Notes under the pieces: model-generated
The model's input: the letters and a program-made list of their open reading frames with translations, nothing else
What the model was told of the DNA's origin: nothing
Database searches by the model: none
Source: Candidatus Solibacter sp.
GTDB lineage: Bacteria; Acidobacteriota; Terriglobia; Bryobacterales; Bryobacteraceae
NCBI GenBank assembly: GCA_017883345.1
Contig: JADGNT010000165.1
Span: forward strand, 1-8,765
Length of the DNA: 8,765 nucleotides
Direction: 5' to 3'
Shown: piece after piece, positions 1-6,603 of the stretch
Layout of the letters: each line of letters begins with the position of its first letter
How positions within the stretch are numbered: position 1 is the first letter of the stretch
Program-made: the position numbers and the translations under genes

Positions 1-143
1 GCACGAAACTGTTCCGGATCGTCGCTCTTCTGGTCGACGAGGTACACCTGATCGAATACGTCCTGCGCCTCTTTCAGGCTGACGCCGTGTTTTCGTTTGA
101 CGTCCCGGCTCTTCAATCTATCGAATTCGACCCGCATCGCCAT
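1..143 (-). CDS. brnT: BrnT-family toxin (DUF497), 5' part only, runs off left edge
   Basis: Translating the minus strand from the ATG at 143-141 gives 47 residues before the window ends. The peptide begins MAMRVEFDRLKSRDVKRKHG, followed by VSLKEAQDVFDQ. This matches the N-terminal half of the BrnT/DUF497 family, whose hallmark is an F-x-W/D-like opening, then K-x-x-x-N/K-x-x-KHGVSFEEA and VF(D). Family members are about 90 residues, ribonuclease toxins of type II toxin-antitoxin pairs, normally followed by the RHH antitoxin gene brnA. Here the C-terminal half and any brnA lie outside. A second ATG at 137-135 (MRVEFD) looks more like typical family starts. Neither ATG has a Shine-Dalgarno sequence, and a perfect palindrome with an extended -10 abuts the first ATG. 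The gene lies 117 nt downstream of the export permease on the same strand but appears to have its own promoter. The family call comes from pattern recognition over half a protein. Confidence 0.72.
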   Translation of the reverse strand, partial: MAMRVEFDRLKSRDVKRKHGVSLKEAQDVFDQVYLVDQKSDDPEQFR

Positions 144-160
144 GTATAACCGTTATACCA
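144..160 (-). promoter_or_regulatory. Extended -10 promoter inside a perfect palindrome, probable brnT promoter/operator
   Basis: The arms GTATAAC (144-150) and GTTATAC (152-158) are perfect inverted repeats around one central base. Read on the minus strand, positions 160-152 are TGGTATAAC, a good extended -10 (TGnTATAAT-like). No -35 hexamer is visible at 16-18 bp spacing. Transcription from this -10 would start about 7 bp downstream, at or next to the ATG at 143, predicting a leaderless or nearly leaderless brnT mRNA. BrnA antitoxins are known to repress their own brnTA promoter, so a palindrome here fits an operator. The assignment to BrnA binding is inference. Confidence 0.55.
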
Positions 161-204
161 TCGCCCGATCCGCGGACGATCCCCAGGAGGCGCGTGCGCG
201 GCAT

Positions 205-224
205 CCGCTCCCTTACGGTCGCGG
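205..224 (-). repeat. REP-like dispersed hairpin with tandem GA mismatches and GUAA tetraloop
   Basis: The minus strand reads CCGCGACCGTAAGGGAGCGG. It folds as stem CCGC/GCGG, an internal 5'-GA/5'-GA tandem mismatch (sheared G-A geometry), a CC/GG stem, and a GTAA loop of the GNRA class. It lies 36 nt beyond the stop codon of the permease gene, at the operon's 3' end. No T-run follows, so it is not a canonical intrinsic terminator. From memory, close variants of this string recur in intergenic regions of acidobacterial and planctomycete genomes and give spurious peptides such as LPYGRGSE. That recollection has not been checked against a database. It may protect the mRNA 3' end or be a non-autonomous repeat. 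Confidence 0.55.
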
Positions 225-260
225 CTCCGAGTCAGGCTTTTCCAAGCGCCCCTCCCGACC

Positions 261-1505
261 TCACAGCAGATCTGCGAACGACTTGCGCAACTTGTAGAAC
301 CAGGCGTGGCCCAGCAGAAACACCACCGCCGCCACCAGCCACAACTTCCAGACCGCGCCGAACGCGGGCGCCTGATTCTGCAAGAAAATCGACCGGTAGC
401 CGTGCACCAGAACATAGATCGGGTTCTTGGTCAGAATCCCCGCCGCAGCTTGCGGCAGCTTGTTCTCCGGGTAGCAGATCGGCGTCAGAAAGAACCACAG
501 CGTCAACACGAAGCCCATGATCTGGCCGAGATCGCGGGCGAACACTCCCAGCGCCGCCAAGAACCAGCTCACCCCGGCGGTGAACAGAATCTGCGGAATC
601 AGCAGCACCGGCAACCACACCAGCGCGCCCGGCAACGTGTGGTTGATGGCCAGCAGGAACGCGCAGTACAGCAGGATGGCAAACATCTCCGTGATCAGCC
701 CGGCCACCACCAGATTCACCGGCAGCGTCTCCACCGCGAAGACCAGTTTCTTGACGAAATTGCGATGCTCCAGCATCACGCTGGGCGCCCGCCCGGCGGC
801 CTCGCTGAAGGCCAGCCACGGCAGCATGCCCGCCAGGAAGTAGAGCGCGAAGCTCGACCAACTGGCCTGCGGATCGTAGCGGTCGCGCAGCACCACGCCG
901 AACACGAAAAAGTAGGTGAGCATCAGCAACAGCGGATTGATGATGGTCCAGAACGCCCCGCCGAAACTCCCGCGATACCGCCCCAGAATGTCGCGCCGCA
1001 CCATCACGCGGATCAGGCCGCGATTGCGCCACACGGTCGATACCGGATAGACGAACGCCCGGCCGACGGCGCGCACCGCGCCCTCCCGGGCGAGAGAGGC
1101 GCGGGTGGCCACGCGCACCCGGTCCACGCGCGCCGCGCCGTCAACGGTAGAAGTCTCCACCAGCAGGAAGGGCCATCCCTGCTCGTAATACCAGCAGAGG
1201 TTTTCGCGCATCGGCGAGAGCAGCACCTGGTAGCGGCCGTCTTCCCTTGGCAGCTCGATTTCCAGGCGCACCCGCGCGGTCTCGCCGGGCTTCACCTCGC
1301 ACTCCGGTGCAACGCGCGCGCCGTCCACAATCAGCGTGCCGGTGGCGGCGTCGAAGAGGTGATAGCCCACGCCGAAACCCTCGCTCGGGCGCCACGTCGC
1401 GGGCGAATCGTTGCGGACCAGAAAGGCGGCGTGCAGCCGGCGCGTACCCGCGTCGAGCCGGACATCGGGCTCCAGGTAGGCGGCGTTCATGCGTACGGCG
1501 TTCAT
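261..1505 (-). CDS. ABC-2 type polysaccharide export permease (Wzm/TagG/KpsM-like) with N-terminal Wzt-C-like domain
   Basis: This is an inner-membrane permease subunit for ABC-dependent export of a lipid-linked polysaccharide. Numbering from the ATG at 1505 gives 414 residues against about 260 for ordinary Wzm/TagG proteins. Residues ~154-414 are the permease: a VxVRRDILGRYRGS-type amphipathic motif (about 169-181), W-x-I-x-N-P, then roughly six hydrophobic segments (about 187-206, 219-241, 261-286, 293-318, 326-346, 386-404). Residues ~10-130 form an extra soluble domain with alternating beta-like segments, GYHLFD, an IVDGARV strand, PGE, GRY and a CWYY motif, like the carbohydrate-binding C-terminal modules of Wzt ATPases and related glycan-enzyme modules. 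The ATG at 1505 overlaps the upstream stop as ATGA. Alternative starts are 1517 and 1490, and a 15-bp tandem duplication makes the choice uncertain. No Shine-Dalgarno is visible, so coupling to the upstream gene is likely. The partner ATPase gene is not in the window. The permease call is strong; the N-terminal domain's identity is inference. Confidence 0.92.
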   Translation of the reverse strand: MNAVRMNAAYLEPDVRLDAGTRRLHAAFLVRNDSPATWRPSEGFGVGYHLFDAATGTLIVDGARVAPECEVKPGETARVRLEIELPREDGRYQVLLSPMRENLCWYYEQGWPFLLVETSTVDGAARVDRVRVATRASLAREGAVRAVGRAFVYPVSTVWRNRGLIRVMVRRDILGRYRGSFGGAFWTIINPLLLMLTYFFVFGVVLRDRYDPQASWSSFALYFLAGMLPWLAFSEAAGRAPSVMLEHRNFVKKLVFAVETLPVNLVVAGLITEMFAILLYCAFLLAINHTLPGALVWLPVLLIPQILFTAGVSWFLAALGVFARDLGQIMGFVLTLWFFLTPICYPENKLPQAAAGILTKNPIYVLVHGYRSIFLQNQAPAFGAVWKLWLVAAVVFLLGHAWFYKLRKSFADLL

Positions 1506-1511
1506 GCGTAC
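1482..1511. repeat. 15-bp perfect tandem duplication over the permease start codon
   Basis: Two back-to-back copies of GGCGTTCATGCGTAC (plus strand) occupy 1482-1496 and 1497-1511. On the coding strand each copy carries an in-frame ATG, so the permease has candidate starts at 1505 and 1490 and encodes VRMNA twice. The first copy also contains the TGA stop of the upstream gene, which gives the ATGA junction. Confidence 0.95.
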
Positions 1512-3499
1512 AACCACGCGGGATAGCGTTCGCGCACCGCGCCGATTTTTCGGCCCACGGCGTAAATGCCGTCGCCGCGCAGTTCGGTACTCAGGCGGTA
1601 CCGCTCCAGCAGATGCAGAATCCAGCCGAACTCGGGATGCGGCTCGTCGCGGAACTCGCCCGTCTCCAGCCTCGTCACCTCAAAGCCGGAATTCTCGAGC
1701 AGTTGGTGAATCTCGCGCGGCGCGTATTCGCGATTGTGCCGCGCGTCCACCTCGCCCGTGCCTTCCGCCGGCCGGATGTAGGCGTGGAAGAATCCGGGAT
1801 GATACCCCTGCAGGATCCCCGAGATGCCGCGCAGCGCGGCGATGTTGGGCGTGGTCAGCACCAGGTGGCCGCCCGGCTTCAGTATGCGGTTGACCTGGCT
1901 CATCAGGTGCATCGGGTCGGCGAACAGGTGCTCGATCAGTTCACCGCAGATCACGGTGGCGAAGTGGGCATCGGGATAGGGAAACACGTCCTTCTCGGCA
2001 TCGAAATGATCGATCTCGCACTCGAAGGTTTCGCCCTCGGCGTTGGTCACGCTGCGATGGTCGATGCGGCCCAGTTTCCCGTAGTAGCAGCCGCGCACTT
2101 CGCCGTAGCCGAGTTTGCTGCGCAACGCGGGCGTGATTTGCAGGTACGCGCCCATTTCCAGGATGCGATCGTCCAGCTCGCCGGGCGGCGTGATTTCCAG
2201 CGTCTTGATGAGGCGCGTCTGATGCGTGTTGAGGTACGCTGCGGATGCGTCGCTGGTTGCCCAGCCTCGCAGGTATTCGAGGGTAGGGTGCGGCCGTGCC
2301 TCGGCCTCGGCATCGCCCTCGGCATTGCTCTCTCGATCGGGCGGGGCGAGGCTGGGCTCCACCGTGCCCGGAGCCCACTCTTTCCCTTGAATCACCGCGT
2401 CCAGGAAGCCCGCGTATTGCGCGGCGACTGTCGCCCAGTTGCACTCTCGGGCGACATAATCCCTGGCGCGTTCGCCCAACTGGCGAGCCACTTCGGGGCG
2501 CGAGACCAGCAGATTCAAATACTCGAAGATGAGGTCTTCCTCGCCGGGGCCCACCGGCACCTTCAAACAGACATCGTCGGGAAACTCCTGAAAGGAGCCG
2601 ACCTCGGAGACCATCACCGCCTTGCCCAGTCCCAGCGACCGCAACAGCGTACCCGAACTTTCGCCCACGGTGGGAAAGCGCAGGTTGAGCACGATATCGC
2701 AGGCGCCCAGGTAACCGACAAAGTCCTCGATCGGCGCGAAGCCCAGCACGCGCACGTTGGCCGCGAGGCCCATGGAGCGGATCATCGCCTCCACCGGGAA
2801 CTCCGGGTGCGGCTCGCCCACCAGAATCATTTTGACGTTCGGCATCAGGCGCAGCAGGCGGCGGAACGCGCGCAGGGATTCGGCGATGCGCTTGTACGGC
2901 TTGAGGTATCCGAAGATGCCCACCAGCGGGGTAACCTCATCCAGCCCCAGCTTGTGGCGGAACGAGTTGCGGTCGGCCCGCGGAATCCAGGCGCCGTGCG
3001 GAATCACGGCAGTGGGACCGGTAAAGCCGGCGGTGCGCATTTCCTCCCGCATGAAGCGGCTGTGCACCACCACGCCGCGCGACGCCGCCAGAATGCGCTT
3101 CGTCATGGGCACGCCTTCGTAGTCCGGGCCCACTTCCAACTTGCGGACCCGCTCGGCGAAAGCCAGCGCCGCCTCGCCGCCCTCGTACGCGCACTCGCGC
3201 AGGTAGGCGTCCCAATCGCCGCGCTTGATGGTGAGATCGGCCATCAGGTGGTGCAGGTTGCTTTCGTGCATCACCACCACGCCGGGATGGCGCAGCGCGG
3301 TCTGGTAGACGAAACCGTGATGGCCGTTGTTGCCCACGTGGTAGAGCGCGATATCGAAGCGCGCCGGGTCGAAAGACTTCTGCGGGCCGGAAAACACATC
3401 GAGCGCCACCAGCGGCTTGAGGCTTTCGATCAGGGCTTCGGAATAATCGGCGATCCCGCTGCGCGCAGGCGGCAGCGGGGAAAAGAACGCCACACGCAT
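1502..3499 (-). CDS. Fusion protein: GT4-like glycosyltransferase plus SAM-dependent methyltransferase
   Basis: The protein has 665 residues in two enzymes. Residues 1-370 are a GT-B glycosyltransferase: an N-terminal PLPPARSGIADYS glycine loop, VMHESNLHH near 77-85, PHGAW near 167-171, GIFGYLKPYKR near 194-204, and FPTVGESSGTLL at 275-286. E280 matches the first Glu of the GT4 E-x7-E motif, but the second position is S288. Residues ~375-405 are an acidic, proline-containing linker. Residues ~430-640 resemble a class I methyltransferase of the Methyltransf_11 type, with LEMGAYL at 446-452 where motif I is expected, EHLFADP at 523-529, RILKPGGHLVLTTPN at 538-552, and a C-terminal SGFEV. Motif I lacks the canonical GxGxG, so SAM binding is assumed from the rest of the fold. 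Likely role: adding a sugar and methylating the growing or terminal residue of the glycan in the cytoplasm. It starts 1 nt after the DUF3108 stop and overlaps the permease start, so it is tightly operonic. The two-domain reading is firm; substrates are unknown. Confidence 0.9.
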   Translation of the reverse strand: MRVAFFSPLPPARSGIADYSEALIESLKPLVALDVFSGPQKSFDPARFDIALYHVGNNGHHGFVYQTALRHPGVVVMHESNLHHLMADLTIKRGDWDAYLRECAYEGGEAALAFAERVRKLEVGPDYEGVPMTKRILAASRGVVVHSRFMREEMRTAGFTGPTAVIPHGAWIPRADRNSFRHKLGLDEVTPLVGIFGYLKPYKRIAESLRAFRRLLRLMPNVKMILVGEPHPEFPVEAMIRSMGLAANVRVLGFAPIEDFVGYLGACDIVLNLRFPTVGESSGTLLRSLGLGKAVMVSEVGSFQEFPDDVCLKVPVGPGEEDLIFEYLNLLVSRPEVARQLGERARDYVARECNWATVAAQYAGFLDAVIQGKEWAPGTVEPSLAPPDRESNAEGDAEAEARPHPTLEYLRGWATSDASAAYLNTHQTRLIKTLEITPPGELDDRILEMGAYLQITPALRSKLGYGEVRGCYYGKLGRIDHRSVTNAEGETFECEIDHFDAEKDVFPYPDAHFATVICGELIEHLFADPMHLMSQVNRILKPGGHLVLTTPNIAALRGISGILQGYHPGFFHAYIRPAEGTGEVDARHNREYAPREIHQLLENSGFEVTRLETGEFRDEPHPEFGWILHLLERYRLSTELRGDGIYAVGRKIGAVRERYPAWLYA

Positions 3500-3500
3500 T

Positions 3501-4223
3501 TCAGCGCACCAGCTCCAGCGTAACCGTGCCGATACTCAGCGGAATTTTGATCAGCAGCGGCGTGCGCTGCGGGTCGCGCGCGTAGAAAATCTCGAAGCTG
3601 AAATCGCTCGCCGGACCCTTCACGCTCACGTTCAGGTGATCGGTCACCACCGGCTTGCCCGCCACCGGGATGTCCTGCGCCCCGGTGTAATCCATCTTCA
3701 CCTCATAACCCGAGCCGAAAAAAACTTTGCCCGCGGGCGGCACTCTTCCCTGCCCCATCTCGCGCCGCGCGAAGTATTGGAACGAGAGCGCGTCGCGTCC
3801 GCAGGCGGGAAGGTCAAACTCGCTCTGGCCGCCGCCGGCCGGGACCAGCGTCTGCCGTTGCGCCCGATTCTTCTTCTGGTCGAACTCGGTCTTCTCGGTG
3901 ACTTTCTTGGTTCCGTGGCTGATTTCGCGCTGCAAGGTGGACGAGCAAAGGTCCGCGCCGCCGGCGGTCGATTTGTATCGGTCGGAGATCGGAACCACCG
4001 GAATGAGCACGCTGGTGGACATGTCGAAATCCCAGCCGCCGTCGCCGGCCTTGTGGGCCGTCAAGGTCACGTCGCCCAGGCTACGGCCGCCGGGCCAGTT
4101 GACGCGGTAGCGCAGGGTCTCATTCTGGAATGGGAAGCCCGTCAGTTGGTCCGCCGCCAAAATCGGCGGAGCGCCAGCCATCACAAGCATGACAAGCAGG
4201 AGGATATTTCGAAAAGAAGTCAT
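3501..4223 (-). CDS. DUF3108-like exported protein
   Basis: This is a 240-residue protein with a clear signal peptide: K/R-poor start MTSFRN, hydrophobic core LLLVMLVMAG, and a likely signal peptidase I site after ILA (residues 21-23), giving a mature protein from about residue 24. No lipobox Cys is present at the cleavage site. The mature part looks all-beta: FPFQNETLRYRVNWPGGRSLGDVTL near 30-54, a D-x-Y segment near 80, a charged KKVTEKTEFDQKK stretch near 106-118, DALSFQYFAR near 144-153, and a C-terminal pattern P-L-x-I-K-I-P-L-S-IG. These match the layout of DUF3108 (F-x-GE-x-L-x-Y-x-V-x-W... D-x-LS-x-Y), a family without an established biochemical function. Two cysteines (about 93 and 141) could form a disulfide. 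The ATG overlaps the preceding glycosyltransferase stop as ATGA, and the gene ends 1 nt before the next, so it is co-translated with cytoplasmic sugar enzymes. An envelope role in handling the exported glycan is inference. Confidence 0.82.
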   Translation of the reverse strand: MTSFRNILLLVMLVMAGAPPILAADQLTGFPFQNETLRYRVNWPGGRSLGDVTLTAHKAGDGGWDFDMSTSVLIPVVPISDRYKSTAGGADLCSSTLQREISHGTKKVTEKTEFDQKKNRAQRQTLVPAGGGQSEFDLPACGRDALSFQYFARREMGQGRVPPAGKVFFGSGYEVKMDYTGAQDIPVAGKPVVTDHLNVSVKGPASDFSFEIFYARDPQRTPLLIKIPLSIGTVTLELVR

Positions 4224-5374
4224 CGATGGGCTATGGTCCGAGAATATACGGCGCTGGTGGCGCGCGATTTCTCGAGTACGTCGTGGAAGACTGCGAGCGT
4301 CCGCTGCGCGGTCTTCTGCCAGGAGAAGTGCGCCGCGCGCTGTAATCCGAGCCGCTCCATGCGGAGGCGCAGTTCGGCATCCAACAGAAGGTCCGCCAGA
4401 GCGCGCACGATTTCGTCGAGCGCGTAGGGGTCGAAGAGAATGGCCGCGCCATCCACCACTTCGGGCAGCGCGGAAGTATGCGAACAGGTCACGGCCCGGC
4501 CGCAGGCCATGGCTTCCAGCGCCGGCAAGCCGAAACCCTCGTAGAACGAAGGGAAAACGAAAAGATCGCAGGCGTTGTACAACTGCAAGAGGTCCGCATC
4601 GGAGACGAAGCCGCAGAACTGGATGCGGTCCGCCACCCCGGAATCGCGCGCCGCCCTGTGCACCTGGTCGCCAAACCAGGTTTCCTTACCCGCCAGCACC
4701 AGGTTCTGTTTGAGCTGCGGATAAGCCTGTACCAGCCGGGCAAAGGCGCGGATCAACCCGATCTGATTCTTGCGCGGCTGCAGGTCGCCCACGGAAAGCA
4801 CGAACGGCGCGTCGATCTGGAAGTGCTCGCGCACCACCGCCGACGCCGCCTCGCGCGCAATCGGCCGGAACTCCGACGCCGCCGCGTTGGGCACCACCAC
4901 TACTTTGTCTTCGTCCAGTTCGCCGTAGACCTTAAGGATCGACGAGCGGGAAAACTCGCTGCCGGTCAGAATCTTGGCAGCCCGGCGCACGGTGCGCCGC
5001 ACCGACCACTGCAACTGCCAGGCGCGATCGCGGGTGAAGTACTCCGGGTGCTCCAGAAAGCTCACATCGTGAACGCTCACCACCACGGGAACCGGGCACG
5101 CGAGCGGCGCCGTGTACTGCACATGCAGCAGGTCCGGCCGGTCTTGCCGCACCTTCATGGCGAGGTCAAACCCCAGGCGCACGAATGGATTGGTAGCAAT
5201 TCGCCGGGTTCGAATATTAGACGGGATACATTGGGCGGCACTCTCCGCCGACACGTAGGCAATGAACTCGTCGTCCTGGTCTTGGGCGGCAAATGCGTTC
5301 AGGAGACTCCGAACGTAGACCTCATTACCCGTGAGGTGGCGGCCGATGGCGTGAGCATCAACGGCGAAACGCAT
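4220..5374 (-). CDS. GT4 family glycosyltransferase (mannosyl/rhamnosyltransferase-like)
   Basis: This 384-residue GT-B enzyme transfers a sugar from a nucleotide donor to the lipid-linked oligosaccharide at the cytoplasmic face. Visible motifs are an N-terminal DAHAIGRHLTGNEVYVRSL acceptor-side loop (6-24), HVQYTAPL (84-91), VHDVSF (101-106), SEFSR (139-143), PNAA (162-165), SVGDLQPRKNQ (194-204), and FPSFYEGFGLPALEAMACG (274-292). In the last motif E279 and E287 form the canonical E-x7-E donor-binding and catalytic pair. FSW at 350-352 is the usual C-terminal motif. Length and motif set fit the subgroup that includes MtfB and WbaZ-type mannosyl/rhamnosyltransferases. The start at 5374 begins directly with the first beta strand (MRFAVDAHAIG). 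It follows the previous gene by 43 nt and overlaps the DUF3108 gene as ATGA. It shares the same architecture with the glycosyltransferase at 6815-7882. Family assignment is firm; donor and acceptor are unknown. Confidence 0.95.
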   Translation of the reverse strand: MRFAVDAHAIGRHLTGNEVYVRSLLNAFAAQDQDDEFIAYVSAESAAQCIPSNIRTRRIATNPFVRLGFDLAMKVRQDRPDLLHVQYTAPLACPVPVVVSVHDVSFLEHPEYFTRDRAWQLQWSVRRTVRRAAKILTGSEFSRSSILKVYGELDEDKVVVVPNAAASEFRPIAREAASAVVREHFQIDAPFVLSVGDLQPRKNQIGLIRAFARLVQAYPQLKQNLVLAGKETWFGDQVHRAARDSGVADRIQFCGFVSDADLLQLYNACDLFVFPSFYEGFGLPALEAMACGRAVTCSHTSALPEVVDGAAILFDPYALDEIVRALADLLLDAELRLRMERLGLQRAAHFSWQKTAQRTLAVFHDVLEKSRATSAVYSRTIAHR

Positions 5375-5417
5375 TAACGGTTACCAGTATAGCGGACCAG
5401 AATACCCCTCGGCTGAG

Positions 5418-6596
5418 TCAAAAGTCTAACATTTTCCAGGCAGTTTCCCATGTAAACTCCTTTTCCAGCAACAGTCTGCCAGCGCTGCCGATCTGCTGCC
5501 TCAGCTCCGTGCACGTCAACAGCCGTGTTACCGCACCGGCGAACGCCTCCGCGCCGTCGGCCAGCAGGGCATTCTCCCCGTCAAGGACCGGCAGGCCTTC
5601 GGCGCCAATCGTGGTGGATACCACCGGCAATCCGGCGGCCCAGGCCTCCAGAATCTTCAGACGAGTGCCGCTGCCCGTCAGTAAGGGTACCACCGCGACG
5701 CGCGAGCGCGCGAGTTCGCACACGGCGTCCACGACGGGGCCGGCGACTTCGATCCGCGGGTCGCCGGCGGTGAATCGCTCGACCGCGGCCGGGTTCTTCC
5801 CTACCAGGCGCCACACCAGGAGCGGCCAGCGGTCGCGCAGGCGCGGCCAGACTTCCCGGCGGAAGAAGCGCACCGCGGTCAGGTTCGGGTGATACTCCAT
5901 GTTGCCGGAGAAGACGATGGCCTCCTCATCGCCGGCCGCCGGCAGCGGCGTCGGCGGCAGCGCGTTCGGATAGACCGCGACCCTGGCTTGGGGTGCCATG
6001 GCGCGGGCGAGAGCGGCGTCTGCCTGCGAGGTGGTGAGCACCAGCGAAAAGCGCGGCAGCCAGGCGCGTTCCAGTTCCCGCGAGGCGCGTTGGAACACGC
6101 GGTGGGCAGTTGCGGTGGCGCGGCCTTCCGCTTCGGCGCAGCGCCCGTGAAGCACGCTCTCCACGTTGTGCAGATCGAGCACCGTGCGCGTGCAGACCGG
6201 CGACACCTGTTCCAGGTAGGGCGCGCACCAGGAATGCTCGATCACGCCCAGATCGTACCGGGCGCCAGAGAGCGCGCGGGCGATCTGCGCCGAAAAGCCC
6301 GCGAAGCGGTCCACCAGCGGCGGAGTGCGCCGCACCACCCGCCCCGCATTGCGCAGCGCCCGGGCGGCGAAACCGCGCCGGTTGGGAGGCAACTCCAGCA
6401 CGGTGACGCGGCGAACCAGGCGGATGGGGATCAGGCTCGCGGGATCGAGCGCTCCCGGTTGGCGGAAGACGATGACATCGACGTCGTAGTGACGCCCCAG
6501 GTACTCGAGCAGCGAGGCAGAGCGCAGCGACCCGCCCCCGGCGATCGGGTAGGGCGCTTCCGGCGCCAGGAAAAGAGCGGAGGGCCTAGCGGTCAT
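5418..6596 (-). CDS. GT4-type glycosyltransferase (PEP-CTERM-associated sugar transferase-like subgroup)
   Basis: This is a 392-residue GT-B glycosyltransferase. Residues 10-25 (LAPEAPYPIAGGGSLR) form the N-terminal glycine-rich acceptor-side loop. DLHNVES (141-147) is typical of the subgroup resembling the PEP-CTERM/exosortase-associated sugar transferases. The C-terminal donor domain has VFSGNMEYHPN (228-238), RLVGKNP (263-269), AVVPLLTGSGTRLKILEAW (301-319) and GLPVVSTTIGAEG (322-334). FTW at 381-383 precedes the end. Unlike its two neighbours it has GSGTRLKILE rather than EGFGLPxLE, so only the second Glu of E-x7-E is present, which is usual for this subgroup. The start at 6596 has an AAGGA-like sequence only 3 nt upstream, at the very edge of the inverted-repeat element 6604-6797. 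The gene is 43 nt before the next glycosyltransferase. It probably adds one sugar of the repeat unit. The family call is strong; the substrate is unknown. Confidence 0.92.
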   Translation of the reverse strand: MTARPSALFLAPEAPYPIAGGGSLRSASLLEYLGRHYDVDVIVFRQPGALDPASLIPIRLVRRVTVLELPPNRRGFAARALRNAGRVVRRTPPLVDRFAGFSAQIARALSGARYDLGVIEHSWCAPYLEQVSPVCTRTVLDLHNVESVLHGRCAEAEGRATATAHRVFQRASRELERAWLPRFSLVLTTSQADAALARAMAPQARVAVYPNALPPTPLPAAGDEEAIVFSGNMEYHPNLTAVRFFRREVWPRLRDRWPLLVWRLVGKNPAAVERFTAGDPRIEVAGPVVDAVCELARSRVAVVPLLTGSGTRLKILEAWAAGLPVVSTTIGAEGLPVLDGENALLADGAEAFAGAVTRLLTCTELRQQIGSAGRLLLEKEFTWETAWKMLDF

Positions 6597-6603
6597 GGGT
6601 CCT

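Noticed and set aside
144..260. Intrinsic terminator after the permease gene
   Set aside because: The hairpin at 205-224 has internal mismatches and no following T-run on the coding strand. It fits a dispersed repeat better.
306..1526. Plus-strand open frame of 406 codons antisense to the permease
   Set aside because: It is Gln/His/Arg-rich with no motif, whereas the minus strand encodes a clear ABC-2 permease.
1247..3523. Long plus-strand open frame of 758 codons
   Set aside because: It lies antisense to the fusion gene and the permease start, has low-complexity Arg/His/Ala-rich composition, shows no recognisable domain and is a GC-rich codon-position shadow.
5375..5417. Promoter in the 43-nt gap (TATACT and TTGACT on the minus strand)
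   Set aside because: The two hexamers are 24 bp apart, too far for a sigma-70 promoter, and the gene fits the surrounding operon.
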